Below are positions 44,089-52,831 of a stretch of 55,512 nt of DNA, one piece after another (the first letter of the stretch is position 1; every line of letters starts with the position of its first letter). The translations under genes were made by a program, and so were the position numbers. The notes under the pieces were generated by a model. That model did not search any database. It was not told the DNA's origin and worked only from the letters and a program-made list of their open reading frames with translations. The stretch spans positions 4,388-59,899 of the forward strand of contig NZ_FOXA01000014.1 of NCBI RefSeq assembly GCF_900115595.1, in the 5' to 3' direction. Source of the DNA: Tranquillimonas alkanivorans (GTDB lineage Bacteria; Pseudomonadota; Alphaproteobacteria; Rhodobacterales; Rhodobacteraceae).

Positions 44089-44517
44089 TCAGGCGCCATC
44101 CCGACCGTGATCGGACAGACATTCCTCGTGGTCGCGAAGCACCTCCAGAACGCGGCAGTCCGCCACTTTGCCCTGACCGCACTCGCTGACCATCCGGCGC
44201 AGTTCAGTCCGCAGCGCCTCCAGCCGGGCGATCCGCGCTTCGACCCCTCGCAGTTGCCGCTGTGCCACCGCGTCTATCTGGGCGCAGGGGCATTCGGGGT
44301 TGTCGGCGAGCTCCATCAGCTCTCGAATCGCTTCGAGCGAGAAGCCGAGCTGCCGGGCGTGCCGGATGAAGGCCAGGCGGTCGAGTTCCCCATCTCCATA
44401 GCGGCGCTGTCCGCCAATGGTCCGGCCGGGCTCGGGCATGAGACCGATCTGCTCGTAGTAGCGGATCGTCTGCACCTTCGTGCCGGTTCTCTTCGCAAGC
44501 GCACCAATGGAGAGCAT
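44089..44517 (-). CDS. MerR-family regulator of Zn/Cd/Pb type
   Basis: A 142-residue regulator. MLSIGALAKRTGTKVQTIRYYEQIGLMPEPGRTIGGQRRYGDGELDRLAFIRHARQLGFSLEAIRELM is the DNA-binding part. The ligand region has Cys 76 and 78 (ECPCAQID), Cys 113 and Cys 121 (SECGQGKVADCRVLEVL) and Cys 133. These match the Cys positions used by ZntR, CadR and PbrR for divalent soft metals and not the CueR pattern. It is divergent from the P-type ATPase gene, with operator-like dyads for both directions in between, so it very likely controls the ATPase. Confidence 0.9.
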   Translation of the reverse strand: MLSIGALAKRTGTKVQTIRYYEQIGLMPEPGRTIGGQRRYGDGELDRLAFIRHARQLGFSLEAIRELMELADNPECPCAQIDAVAQRQLRGVEARIARLEALRTELRRMVSECGQGKVADCRVLEVLRDHEECLSDHGRDGA

Positions 44518-44536
44518 GACTGGCCACCTCTATCTT

Positions 44537-44556
44537 ACCTATAGCGGCTGTAGGAT
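44537..44556. promoter_or_regulatory. MerR-type operator facing the regulator gene
   Basis: ACCTATAG-CGG-CTGTAGGAT is a near-perfect dyad. On the minus strand it is followed by TAAGAT at the place of a -10 box, and the regulator starts about 20 bases later. This fits self-regulation of the MerR gene. Confidence 0.6.
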
Positions 44557-44662
44557 GCTGGCGCCTTCCGGACAAGAGCAACATCTCTTAGCCGACGTGC
44601 CGCTCCCGCCGCGCCCATCCGAGCCACGCGGGCTGTTTTCATGTCTTCTGAGGACATGGAAC

Positions 44663-44693
44663 TTGAACCTACAGCCGGTAGAGGTCCTATCTC
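44663..44693 (+). promoter_or_regulatory. MerR-type promoter of the Zn/Cd/Pb ATPase
   Basis: TTGAAC at 44663-44668, a 19-base spacer containing the dyad ACCTACAGC-C-GGTAGAGGT (44667-44685), and TATCTC at 44688-44693. The long spacer with a centred dyad is the hallmark of promoters activated by MerR-family proteins. The ATPase start at 44734 is about 40 bases downstream. Confidence 0.8.
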
Positions 44694-44733
44694 TGCGACT
44701 CACAACGGAAGACGAGTCGGCAGGAGGACGGAG

Positions 44734-47040
44734 ATGGCGGACGGCGGAGCGAGGCAGATCGAATGGCGCGTGACCGGCATGGACTGCGGGGCCTGCGCCG
44801 GCAAGGTGCGCGGCGCCGTCGAGCGGCTGCCGGGCGTCGAAGAAGTCGACGTCGCGCTCATGGCAGAGCGCCTGCGCCTGACGCTCGACGACAGCCGCAC
44901 TCCTCCCGACCGGGTGGAGAAGGCGGTGCGGGCGATCGGCTTCGGCATCTCGTCAAAGGGGGCTGCGCCAGAAAAGCCGAAAGGCGGCTTCATTCTGCCC
45001 GACGGTGCGTTCCCGGCCCCAGGCGCCGCGTCTGCCGACCGGCAGCCGCCCGACGAGGAGCCGCTGCAGCAGTCCCGGCATCAGGAGGATGCGACGCCTG
45101 CCTGGTACGACACCTCCAAGGGCCGGCTTCTGCTCGGAACCGGGGTTCTGCTGGCGGCGGCCTGGGCGGTGCACCTGACGTTTTCGGAGGAGATCGCGCA
45201 GTGGGCCTTCGTGCTGGCCACGCTGATCGGCCTCGTCCCGATCGCGCGGCGGGCCTTCGCCATGGCGCGCGTGGGGATGCCCTTCACGATCGAGATGTTG
45301 ATGACAATCGCCGCCGGCGGTGCCCTGGTGATCGGGGCGGCCGAGGAGGCGGCGCTGGTCGTTTTCCTCTTCGCCGTCGGCGAAATGCTCGAGGGGCTCG
45401 CCGCGAACAATGCGCGCAACGGCATCCGGGCGCTGGCGGCCCTGGTGCCGAAGACGGCACTTCTGGAAGTCGGCGGCCGGACACGCGAGGTTCCGGCGCG
45501 AAGCCTGAAGGTCGACCAGGTCGTGCTCGTCCGCCCCGGCGACCGCGTACCGGCCGACGGCGAGGTCATCGAGGGCACGTCCGGCATCGACGAAAGCCCG
45601 GTGACCGGTGAGAGCGTTCCCATCCTCAAGGAGCCGGGAAGCGAGGTTTTCGCGGGCTCCATCAACACGGAGGCCGCCCTGCGTGTACGTGTCAAAAAGA
45701 CGGCAGAGGACAACACGATCTCGCGCATCGTGCGCCTCGTGGAGGAGGCTGAGAGCGCCCGCGCGCCGACCGAGCGCTTTATCGACCGGTTCAGCCGCGT
45801 CTACATGCCCGCGGTCGTGGGTGCCGCCCTGCTCGTAGCGCTTATCCCGCCGCTCGCCTTCGGGCAACCCTGGGGCGAATGGACATATCGGGCGCTGGCA
45901 CTTCTTCTGATCGGCTGTCCCTGTGCACTGGTGATCTCGGTTCCCGCCTCCATCGCCTCCGCACTCTCGGCGGGAGCTCGAAACGGTCTCCTGATGAAGG
46001 GTGGTGCGGTGATCGAGGCGGCGGCACGGGTCACCCATGTCGCCTTCGACAAGACCGGCACGCTGACCCATGGACGACCGCGCGTGACAGACATCGTGCC
46101 TCTCGTCGGTTCTGAGCCCGAAGTTCTGGCGTTGGCGGCAGGCGTCGAAACGGGGGCAAGCCATCCGCTGGGCAAGGCCATTGTGGCGCGTGCAGAAGCG
46201 GGCGGCATGACCGTTCCAACCTCGACCTCGGCCCGGGCCATCCCCGGCAAGGGAGCCGAAGCGACGATCGACGGCGCAACTGTGACAGTCGGCTCACCCC
46301 GCTTGGCCGAAGAGGCCGGCGTCCTCGGCGAGGACATTCGCGCGCAGGCCGCTTCGCTCGAGGCGGAGGGCAAGACGGTGGTGCTGGTCTGGCGCGGAAA
46401 CACCCCTCTTGGCCTGATCGCGCTGCGGGACGAGCCCCGGGCGGACGCGGCCGACGCCGTGCGTCAGCTCCGGGCGATGGGCATCGCGCCCGTCATGCTG
46501 ACCGGTGACAACGCGCGCACGGCCGCGGCGATTTCCGACGGCCTCGGGATCGAGTACCGTGCTGGATTGCTGCCTGAGGATAAGGTGCGCGAGGTTCGGG
46601 CGCTCACGGGCGAGGCGCGGGTGATAATGGTGGGCGACGGGATCAACGATGCGCCCGCGCTCGCCGCGGCGCATGTCGGCGTGGCGATGGGCTCGGGCAC
46701 CGACGTGGCGCTCGAGACCGCACATGCCGCGATTCTGCGTGACCGGGTCGGCGATGTGCCAGGCAAGATCCGCCTCGCCCGCGCGACGATGACCAACATT
46801 CGGCAGAATGTCGCGATCGCGCTCGGGCTGAAGAGCGTGTTCCTCGTGACGACGATCTTCGGGATCACCGGCCTCTGGATCGCGATCCTCGCGGATACCG
46901 GGGCAACCGTGCTCGTCACGCTCAACGCACTGCGACTGCTCGCTTTCCGCCCCGAGCGGGAAGGCCGCGTCGGTCTCGGTCGATGGGCTTCAGCGACGCC
47001 TCGCGACGTTGATACACGTGTCGCCCCCGAACAGGTATGA
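44734..47040 (+). CDS. zntA: Zn/Cd/Pb-exporting P1B-2 ATPase
   Basis: A 768-residue pump. The start at 44734 is fixed by AGGAGGACGGAG and by the promoter at 44663-44693. One HMA domain has VTGMDCGACAGKVRGAVE (Cys 18 and 21). A linker and membrane helices follow. VDESPVTGES-like IDESPVTGESVPILK, GCPCALVISVPASIASALSAGARNGLLMKGGAVIE (the CPC site followed by the Zn/Cd-type context), FDKTGTLTHGRPRVTDI, GASHPLGKAI, MLTGDNARTAAAI and [32 protein letters not shown] are all intact. It exports Zn(II), Cd(II) or Pb(II) from the cytosol. The adjoining MerR regulator has matching metal-site cysteines. Confidence 0.93.
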   Translation: MADGGARQIEWRVTGMDCGACAGKVRGAVERLPGVEEVDVALMAERLRLTLDDSRTPPDRVEKAVRAIGFGISSKGAAPEKPKGGFILPDGAFPAPGAASADRQPPDEEPLQQSRHQEDATPAWYDTSKGRLLLGTGVLLAAAWAVHLTFSEEIAQWAFVLATLIGLVPIARRAFAMARVGMPFTIEMLMTIAAGGALVIGAAEEAALVVFLFAVGEMLEGLAANNARNGIRALAALVPKTALLEVGGRTREVPARSLKVDQVVLVRPGDRVPADGEVIEGTSGIDESPVTGESVPILKEPGSEVFAGSINTEAALRVRVKKTAEDNTISRIVRLVEEAESARAPTERFIDRFSRVYMPAVVGAALLVALIPPLAFGQPWGEWTYRALALLLIGCPCALVISVPASIASALSAGARNGLLMKGGAVIEAAARVTHVAFDKTGTLTHGRPRVTDIVPLVGSEPEVLALAAGVETGASHPLGKAIVARAEAGGMTVPTSTSARAIPGKGAEATIDGATVTVGSPRLAEEAGVLGEDIRAQAASLEAEGKTVVLVWRGNTPLGLIALRDEPRADAADAVRQLRAMGIAPVMLTGDNARTAAAISDGLGIEYRAGLLPEDKVREVRALTGEARVIMVGDGINDAPALAAAHVGVAMGSGTDVALETAHAAILRDRVGDVPGKIRLARATMTNIRQNVAIALGLKSVFLVTTIFGITGLWIAILADTGATVLVTLNALRLLAFRPEREGRVGLGRWASATPRDVDTRVAPEQV

Positions 47041-47062
47041 CGAAATCACGAGGAGCACCACG

Positions 47063-47536
47063 ATGAGAACCATCACCCGACGCCACATGCTCGCCACGGC
47101 CACAAGCTGCGCCGCACTCGCCCCGCTTGCCTCTCCGGCACAAGCCGCCGCGCCCGCGATCCACGTCGTGAGGGACCGGAACTGCGGATGCTGCACCGCC
47201 TGGGTCGACATCCTGCGCGACGCCGGCTTCGAGGTGACGACCGAGGCAAGCTACGGCACGCTGCTGATCCGTCACAAGCTGGAGAACGGCATTCCGCAGG
47301 AGATGCACTCCTGCCATACCGGCGAAATCGAGGGCTACATGGTTGAGGGCCACGTGCCGCCCGCCGACATCCGTCGTCTCCTCGCCGAGCGCCCCGATGC
47401 CGTCGGTCTTGCCGTGCCGGGCATGCCCTACGGCTCCCCCGGGATGGGGCCGGAGGACGAGCGGGAGGCATTCACCGTGTTCTTGATCCTCTCAGACGGG
47501 ACGACGGAAGTCTTTACGAGGTACGACGCGGCCTGA
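47063..47536 (+). CDS. DUF411 metal-binding periplasmic protein
   Basis: A 157-residue protein starting at 47063 after GAGGAG. ITRRHMLATATSCAALAPLASPAQA is a Tat-type signal. The mature part has VVRDRNCGCCTAWVDILRDAGFEV with a CGCC cluster (41-44), NGIPQEMHSCHTGEIEGYMVEGHVPPADIRRLL and GLAVPGMPYGSPGM, all hallmarks of DUF411. These proteins are found in copper and silver resistance loci and are thought to bind metal in the periplasm. It follows the ATPase gene by 22 bases on the same strand, so it shares its promoter. Confidence 0.92.
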   Translation: MRTITRRHMLATATSCAALAPLASPAQAAAPAIHVVRDRNCGCCTAWVDILRDAGFEVTTEASYGTLLIRHKLENGIPQEMHSCHTGEIEGYMVEGHVPPADIRRLLAERPDAVGLAVPGMPYGSPGMGPEDEREAFTVFLILSDGTTEVFTRYDAA

Positions 47537-47656
47537 TCATGTAGGTGAGCGGCGCGACGCTGGTGTACAGCGACGCCGCTGGCAAAACTGCTATTCGCTG
47601 CGGGGCACGGGCGACCGGGCGGGCAAAAAAGCACAAAGAAGTACACCGCCTCCCGC
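47537..47656. other. Short convergent gap
   Basis: This lies between the ends of the DUF411 gene (plus) and ctaG (minus). It contains TGGTGTACAGCGACGCCGCT at 47561-47580, similar to a segment at 35340. No clear terminator with a T-run is seen. Confidence 0.35.
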
Positions 47657-48652
47657 TCATTCCCCCAGCGACAGGAGGGCAAGTGCCGTCGCCATCAAGA
47701 TGGCGAACATTGACAGAACGCCAAAGGCGAGAGTGCGGCCCATCCGCTGGTTCGGCATAGCCACTTTCAAACGCAGTTCTTCTGCAGTTTCTGGAAACTC
47801 CAACGCTGCTGAGTTGGAAAATGGGCGCGCGTAGCGAGCATTCCAGCGTCGGTCCTCCGATACGTCCCAGCCGTGGATAATGAGGATGATCGCCGCGATC
47901 ATGATCATCGAGGACGGGACCCAGATTATGTATCCGCCTGTGGTCTCGTCTGCCAGCGCACTAAAGCGACCGGGCCATGTGCCTGCCTGATAGCCTGCGT
48001 AGATCACGCTCTCCTTCAGTGTCGTCAGCGCTCCCAGAAGGATGTTCGACACGATGACCACGAAGCCCGACATCAGGCGTGCGCCACGCCGGGCGCCCTC
48101 GGGCGGGTCGCGCAGGTCGAGGAGAACTCCAAAGTACCAGACGCCCGCCGCTGCCATGATCAGGTGCGCTGCAACTTCGATAATGGCAATTCGCTGGGCA
48201 AGCCCATAGAGCCCCGGCACCTGCCACATGTAGAGCGCGCCTATGAGTGTCGCGGTTGCCACCGCGGGGTGGGCCAGCCATCGAGCGAACTGCCCTTGAC
48301 CAACCACCGCAACCCTCTGCCGCCACGGACGCGCCAAGGCGGCAGTGAGCTGGCGCCAGGGCCGGGAGACCGCGATCAGAAACGGGCCAAGCAACCGCAG
48401 CAGAAGATGTTCGCCTTGATGGGCCGAAAAGAGGTTGTGTCCGAGCGGGGCCAGCGGTCCGTTCGTAGCCACGAGGATGCAGGCGAGGCCCAAGAAGAAC
48501 ATGGCCTGCCGCCATGGCGCCGGACGCGGCCCCAGCCGCCTTGGGAGCGAGAGGCCGCGCCAGTAGAGCGCTGCAGCCAGAAGGACGAGTGCGATCATGA
48601 CGGGCGAGAGGACGTATCCGAAGGGATCGTAGGGGATCATGGCATCGATCAT
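47657..48652 (-). CDS. ctaG: CtaG, caa3-type oxidase assembly factor
   Basis: A 331-residue membrane protein starting at 48652 (MIDAMIPYDPFGYVLSPVMI). The CtaG domain has APLGHNLFSAHQGEHLLLRLLGPFL with the conserved H residues, WLAHPAVATATLIGALYMWQVPGLY, IIEVAAHLIMAAAGVWYFGVLLDLRDPPEGARRGARLMS, and SSMIMIAAIILIIHGWDVSEDRR. CtaG delivers copper to the CuB site of subunit I. The C-terminus has one extra helix (MGRTLAFGVLSMFAILMATALALL) beyond many homologues. It ends the lspA-lnt operon and probably replaces the broken copy at 43689. Confidence 0.88.
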   Translation of the reverse strand: MIDAMIPYDPFGYVLSPVMIALVLLAAALYWRGLSLPRRLGPRPAPWRQAMFFLGLACILVATNGPLAPLGHNLFSAHQGEHLLLRLLGPFLIAVSRPWRQLTAALARPWRQRVAVVGQGQFARWLAHPAVATATLIGALYMWQVPGLYGLAQRIAIIEVAAHLIMAAAGVWYFGVLLDLRDPPEGARRGARLMSGFVVIVSNILLGALTTLKESVIYAGYQAGTWPGRFSALADETTGGYIIWVPSSMIMIAAIILIIHGWDVSEDRRWNARYARPFSNSAALEFPETAEELRLKVAMPNQRMGRTLAFGVLSMFAILMATALALLSLGE

Positions 48653-48669
48653 CGAGCTGGGGCGTCCTT

Positions 48670-50580
48670 TCAATCGGAATTGGTGCGAGGCAGTGGCGTC
48701 AATCGCGAGAGTCCCGCCGCAGCGCTTCTCGCGATGGAGAGATCCGAGGACATGTCCAGATAATCGGCCTGCTTCCACCTTGAAAAGAGATTGTCGTAGA
48801 AACGCGAAAGCGGGTGACCGGATTGCCCTGCGGGTGCGATGAAATAGGATGCCGTGTCTTCGCCGAGTGTCATCACGGCTTGGAAATTCGTGCCGCTCCT
48901 GAACTCGAAGGGATCGGTTTCTCCCGCCTCAAAGAGCGTGGACTTCTGCGTATCCGGACCTCCCGCTGCGAATGCCTTGAGATCAGCAAAGCCGTCCAGT
49001 GCGCTTCCGGGCCGGATCGCGGACCACTTCATGACCATGACGTGCTCCGATCCCCAGGCCCACGAGGACGGGTCATCACCATATCGGCGGGTGATCCAGC
49101 TCAGCGCGTCGTCGAAAGAAGCGAGGAGCATCTCGTCGCAGGTTTCTCTCCGCTCCGAGAGCCGGATGTCGCACCAGATCGCACTTCCTTCGCGGTCGCT
49201 GAGGACGGCGTGCAAGAAGTCGGGCCTCAGGCGCCTCCACAGATGATCCGCCGCAGGATACTCGTCCTGCAGAATGCGTTGCTGAAAAGCGCGGATCCAA
49301 GCCCAGAACACAAGCGGTTCGGGCGCCAGGCGCTCCATCTCGCCGTTCCAGCTTGCGAGCCGATCCAGGACCCTCGAACGAAGGGTGCTCGACGTACTGC
49401 CTTCTCCGCGTGCGGCGGGGGCATCGAACCACATTTCCCGCGCCATCAGAGGCAGAAGGATGCGGGCGACGGCGCTGATGACATCCTGCTGCACCGCCAC
49501 GGCGCTTTCAATCGAATAGATGGTCTGACGCTCGTCAAGGACGCCGCGGCGAATATCCCGGAAATCTTGAGCAGGTTTGCAAGCCGGTCGAGCGCAGCGA
49601 GGCCAGGTTTCGACAGCCTGCACATCCGCCGCGACAAGCTGCAGACCGGTGAGCGGAAGGTCGGCGAGCTTCTTTACCGCGCCGCTTGCGCTGGACGACC
49701 GGGTCAGGCGGTCGAGAACTGCCAGAAATGCTTCGGCGGCGGCGTCAGGCAAGGCGGTCGCAGTAAGTTCGGACGACCTGAAGCCCCACGCAAGGTTCTC
49801 GGATCGGCCGATTAAGACGAAAGGAACGCCCGGCAGCGTGGCACCTATGACCGGGCCCGAGGGAAGCTGAAGATCAGCCAGATACCACTGCGACGGCAGC
49901 GCAAGGGGACCTGTGGCATCGGCAGCGAGGATCGGAGCACCGGAAACTGTCCGGCTTGCAGGGACCGCCCACACGTCGAGGTCCGCGTCCCGTCGATGAG
50001 AAAGAAGTCCCGGCGCATTATTCGGTCGACCTGCCGGAACCTGCACTCCCATGATCTTGCCCTCATCCGAAGAATGGGCGATCTGCAGGTTTTCCAGGAA
50101 TGCGCGGACAAGTGCCAAGCTGTCGGAAGCCTCCCACGGCTGGATCGGGGCGTCGAGCATGAGCAGCTCCGGCCCTCCGCCGCCCCGGCCTCCTCTGGAA
50201 AGTTCTGATATCCATGCGTTGACGCCATCTGCGTAGGCATCAAGAGCAGCGGAGACAGGGCGGCCGAACGTCACGCGCCTCTGTCGCATCGCTTCAGCCG
50301 CGGCGGACCGCCGGGCTCTCAGCATCTGGCCAAGCCGGTCTTGTGCATGAACGAAGCCAAGTGCGAAGTAGACGTCGGCGGTGGAGGCCGCCGAAATGTG
50401 TGGAATCGCGGAAGCATCCCTGAGGATGTCGACAGGCCCCCGGATGCCCGGCACGGTGAAATCTTCGTCATAATCCGGAACAGAAGCCAGCAGCAGATAT
50501 CCGACCACCGCCGTCGCCGCGACCGCGGCGGCGGCCATCGTGAGGAACACCCTCAGCGTCACGCCGAACACCGTGTTCAT
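48670..50580 (-). CDS. Penicillin-acylase-like protein without nucleophile Ser
   Basis: A 636-residue protein with one N-terminal helix (VFLTMAAAAVAATAVVGYLLLASV). GPVDILRDASAIPHISAASTADVYFALGFVHAQDRLGQMLRARR is the typical alpha-chain start of penicillin acylases, and WAVPASRTVSGAPILAADATG is the beta-chain start. In active enzymes the beta chain begins with Ser-Asn two or three residues before this Trp; here the place is Leu 201-Asp 202-Val-Trp 204, so the nucleophile and self-cleavage site are absent. The total length is also short for the family (usually about 750-850). It is probably not an active acylase. It sits between the 55-residue gene and ctaG in the lspA-lnt operon. Confidence 0.75.
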   Translation of the reverse strand: MNTVFGVTLRVFLTMAAAAVAATAVVGYLLLASVPDYDEDFTVPGIRGPVDILRDASAIPHISAASTADVYFALGFVHAQDRLGQMLRARRSAAAEAMRQRRVTFGRPVSAALDAYADGVNAWISELSRGGRGGGGPELLMLDAPIQPWEASDSLALVRAFLENLQIAHSSDEGKIMGVQVPAGRPNNAPGLLSHRRDADLDVWAVPASRTVSGAPILAADATGPLALPSQWYLADLQLPSGPVIGATLPGVPFVLIGRSENLAWGFRSSELTATALPDAAAEAFLAVLDRLTRSSSASGAVKKLADLPLTGLQLVAADVQAVETWPRCARPACKPAQDFRDIRRGVLDERQTIYSIESAVAVQQDVISAVARILLPLMAREMWFDAPAARGEGSTSSTLRSRVLDRLASWNGEMERLAPEPLVFWAWIRAFQQRILQDEYPAADHLWRRLRPDFLHAVLSDREGSAIWCDIRLSERRETCDEMLLASFDDALSWITRRYGDDPSSWAWGSEHVMVMKWSAIRPGSALDGFADLKAFAAGGPDTQKSTLFEAGETDPFEFRSGTNFQAVMTLGEDTASYFIAPAGQSGHPLSRFYDNLFSRWKQADYLDMSSDLSIARSAAAGLSRLTPLPRTNSD

Positions 50581-50600
50581 GACGTCCCGCTACGGCCCGC

Positions 50601-50768
50601 TCACCCGAAGAGACGTGCCATGGCGATCGTCACAAAGAAGCCGAGCAGGCCGAACGCGATGCCATGCGCGGCTGCGTACTGCAGAATGTCAAGGCGCTTT
50701 CCGCCCCGTCGCTTCGCCAGAAGCCCGCCCCTGATTGCGCCTCCGAAGACGCCGGCAAGTACGATCAT
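50601..50768 (-). CDS. 55-residue membrane protein
   Basis: A short gene whose ATG overlaps the lnt stop (ATGA). It starts MIVLAGVFGGAIRGGLLAKRRGGKRLDILQYAAAHGIAF, then GLLGFFVTIAMARLF. Two hydrophobic stretches flank a basic, positively charged loop (AKRRGGKR), so it could be a small inner-membrane protein. No family is recognised. The tight overlap and good codon use suggest that it is real. Confidence 0.7.
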   Translation of the reverse strand: MIVLAGVFGGAIRGGLLAKRRGGKRLDILQYAAAHGIAFGLLGFFVTIAMARLFG

Positions 50769-52342
50769 CCGCGCTTATCCTTTCTCGCGTGTGCTTTCGG
50801 TCGCGCACCCACCGCCGTTATACCCCACAAGAAGATCCAGCACGTCGCGATGACCACCAGCAATGTCCAGTCACCAAATCGCGAATAGGGCGTCGCTGCG
50901 CGGGCACCCGGGAGCGGGGCGTCTATGATCCCTGTAGTACCGGTGTCGAGCCGCTCCAGGACCGCGCCCGTGGCGTCGATCACCGCGGAAATGCCAGTGT
51001 TCGCGGCGCGCACTACGGGCAGGCCTTCCTCGACGGCACGCATTCGGGCCGAAGCCAGATGCTGTTCGGGACCGATGCTGTTGCCGAACCAGGCATCGTT
51101 CGTGGCATTGTAGATCCAGTCGGGCCGGGCCTCGGCGTCGATCACGTGCCCGGGAAAGATGATCTCGTAGCAGATCGCCGCCGCAACCAGCGGCGCGCCG
51201 GGAAGGGCGAGCGTGCGCGGCCCCGGGCCGGGCGCGAAATCCCCGAGACCTTCCGTCATCCGCTCGAACGGGAGCCAACCGGACAGGGGAACGTACTCGC
51301 CAAACGGAACGAGATGGTGCTTGGCGTACCCGGCGAGAATGCGGCCCGAGCTGTCGTAGGCCTGCAACGCGTTGAAGTAGAGGGTACCGTCGTCGGTCTC
51401 GACGCGGTCCGGCGCCCCCGTCAGGAGCAGCGCACCGTCCGGCAGGACCCCGGCGATGCGCCTGCCTGCCGCGGCATCCTCGTCAAGGAAGCCGGGAAAT
51501 GCCGTCTCCGGCCAGAGCAGGAGGTCGAACTTGCCGGGACGGTCCGAGAGGTTGAGATAGCGCGTGAGCGTGCGCTCCCGGCTTCCAGGAACCCATTTCT
51601 CATCTTGAGGAACATTGCCCTGGACGAGACGCAGATCTATTCCGGGCGCGGCTGGTGCGTCGGAGGCGATCCGGAACATGCCGGCACTCCAAGCCGCGAG
51701 CACGACGCCACCGAACATGACCAGGCTTTTTGGTCGCGCCGGTCTCTGTGCCAGAAAAGCCGCACCCGGCAAGGCGCCGGCAAAGACGGCAATGAAGCTC
51801 AGTCCATAGCTTCCGATCCAGGCGGCGGGCTGCCGCAGGGCGTCGTAGTCGACGAGGGCGTATCCGGCGAGGTTCCAGGGAAAGCCAGTCAGGAGGTGGC
51901 CGCGCAGCCACTCTGCTCCAGCCCAGCAGGTCCCGAGCAGCAGGCTGCTCGCGAGCGGCCTGTCGGCGGTAAGCCGGTTGAACTGAGCGAAGAGAACGAC
52001 GGCGAGGCCCGGAAAGAACGCAAGCACGGCGGAGAGCCCTGCCACGGAGGGGATCGCAAGCATGCCGAAGCGTTCGGCATCGACATAGAAGCTCTCGGCG
52101 ATCCAGGAGATGCCAAATCCGAACTGACCGAGCCCGAAACTCCAGCCGATGAGAAAGCCGCGCCAGAGGGAGACGCGCTGGACCATGACGAAGAGGCTCG
52201 AAAACGCGAGCGGAACCAGAAACAGAAGGGAAAATGGGGGGATGGCGAGAACCGACACCGCACCGGCGGCGGCCGCCAACAGCATGCGCAACGGCAGGCG
52301 CGTGCTCTGCATCCGGACGTCGTCTTCGGAGGTGGCTTTCAC
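50765..52342 (-). CDS. lnt: Apolipoprotein N-acyltransferase Lnt
   Basis: A protein of about 525 residues. The GTG at 52342 (VKATSEDDVRMQS) has GGAG five bases ahead; the GTG at 52348 overlapping the lspA stop and the ATG at 52312 are alternatives. The N-terminal part has about six membrane helices (ending near AAFLAQR). The nitrilase-like periplasmic domain has the triad Glu in LLLWPETAFPGF, Lys in YAKHHLVPFGEYVP, and Cys in AAICYEIIFP, so the enzyme looks complete. A last helix is WTLLVVIATCWIFLWGI. Lnt adds the third acyl chain to lipoproteins. It is coupled to lspA upstream. Confidence 0.94.
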   Translation of the reverse strand: MKATSEDDVRMQSTRLPLRMLLAAAAGAVSVLAIPPFSLLFLVPLAFSSLFVMVQRVSLWRGFLIGWSFGLGQFGFGISWIAESFYVDAERFGMLAIPSVAGLSAVLAFFPGLAVVLFAQFNRLTADRPLASSLLLGTCWAGAEWLRGHLLTGFPWNLAGYALVDYDALRQPAAWIGSYGLSFIAVFAGALPGAAFLAQRPARPKSLVMFGGVVLAAWSAGMFRIASDAPAAPGIDLRLVQGNVPQDEKWVPGSRERTLTRYLNLSDRPGKFDLLLWPETAFPGFLDEDAAAGRRIAGVLPDGALLLTGAPDRVETDDGTLYFNALQAYDSSGRILAGYAKHHLVPFGEYVPLSGWLPFERMTEGLGDFAPGPGPRTLALPGAPLVAAAICYEIIFPGHVIDAEARPDWIYNATNDAWFGNSIGPEQHLASARMRAVEEGLPVVRAANTGISAVIDATGAVLERLDTGTTGIIDAPLPGARAATPYSRFGDWTLLVVIATCWIFLWGITAVGARPKAHARKDKRG

Positions 52343-52344
52343 GA

Positions 52345-52827
52345 TCACTCCGCACGCCGCTGTCGCGCACCCGTCGACGACGAAAAGAGCACTGCCATCG
52401 CTCCGCAGACCACGAAGACATCGGCCATGTTGAACGCCGGCCAGTGCAGGGAGCCTGCATAGACGTCGAGGAAATCGGTCACGGCGCCATGACGCAGGCG
52501 ATCGGCAACATTTCCCAAGGCGCCGCCAATGATCATGCCGTAAGCAAGCGCCTCCATCCGGCTGTTCGCGCGGACAAGCGCCACGACCAGCCAGCCGCAG
52601 ACTGCGAGTGCAAGAGCTGTCAAGCTCCACATTGGCGCGCCACTCAGCAAGCCGAAGGTCACGCCGTCGTTGCGCAGGAAGACAAGGTTGAATCCCGGAA
52701 AAACCGGCACACCGGCGCTCAGGGGGGCTACGTGAGCCAGGATCAAAGATTTCGTCGCCTGGTCGACCAGAAAGGCGCCAATAGCAGCGGTGGCTCCGAA
52801 CGTCACGGAAAGTTTCTTCGTTTTCAT
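52345..52827 (-). CDS. lspA: Lipoprotein signal peptidase LspA
   Basis: A 160-residue membrane protease with four helices. FLVDQATKSLIL near residue 20, NLVFLRNDGVTFGLL near residue 47, GGALGNVADRLRHGAVTDFLDVY with catalytic Asp 118, and WPAFNMADVFVVCGA with catalytic Asp 136 are present. It removes signal peptides from lipid-modified prolipoproteins. It lies 4 bases after the ZIP transporter gene and is coupled to lnt. Confidence 0.95.
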   Translation of the reverse strand: MKTKKLSVTFGATAAIGAFLVDQATKSLILAHVAPLSAGVPVFPGFNLVFLRNDGVTFGLLSGAPMWSLTALALAVCGWLVVALVRANSRMEALAYGMIIGGALGNVADRLRHGAVTDFLDVYAGSLHWPAFNMADVFVVCGAMAVLFSSSTGARQRRAE

Positions 52828-52831
52828 TCTG

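Noticed and set aside
34641-44733. The 44641 Met as the start of the Zn/Cd/Pb ATPase (44641-44733)
   Set aside because: That start lies upstream of the MerR-type promoter at 44663-44693. The start at 44734 has a perfect ribosome site and begins the HMA domain at the normal place.
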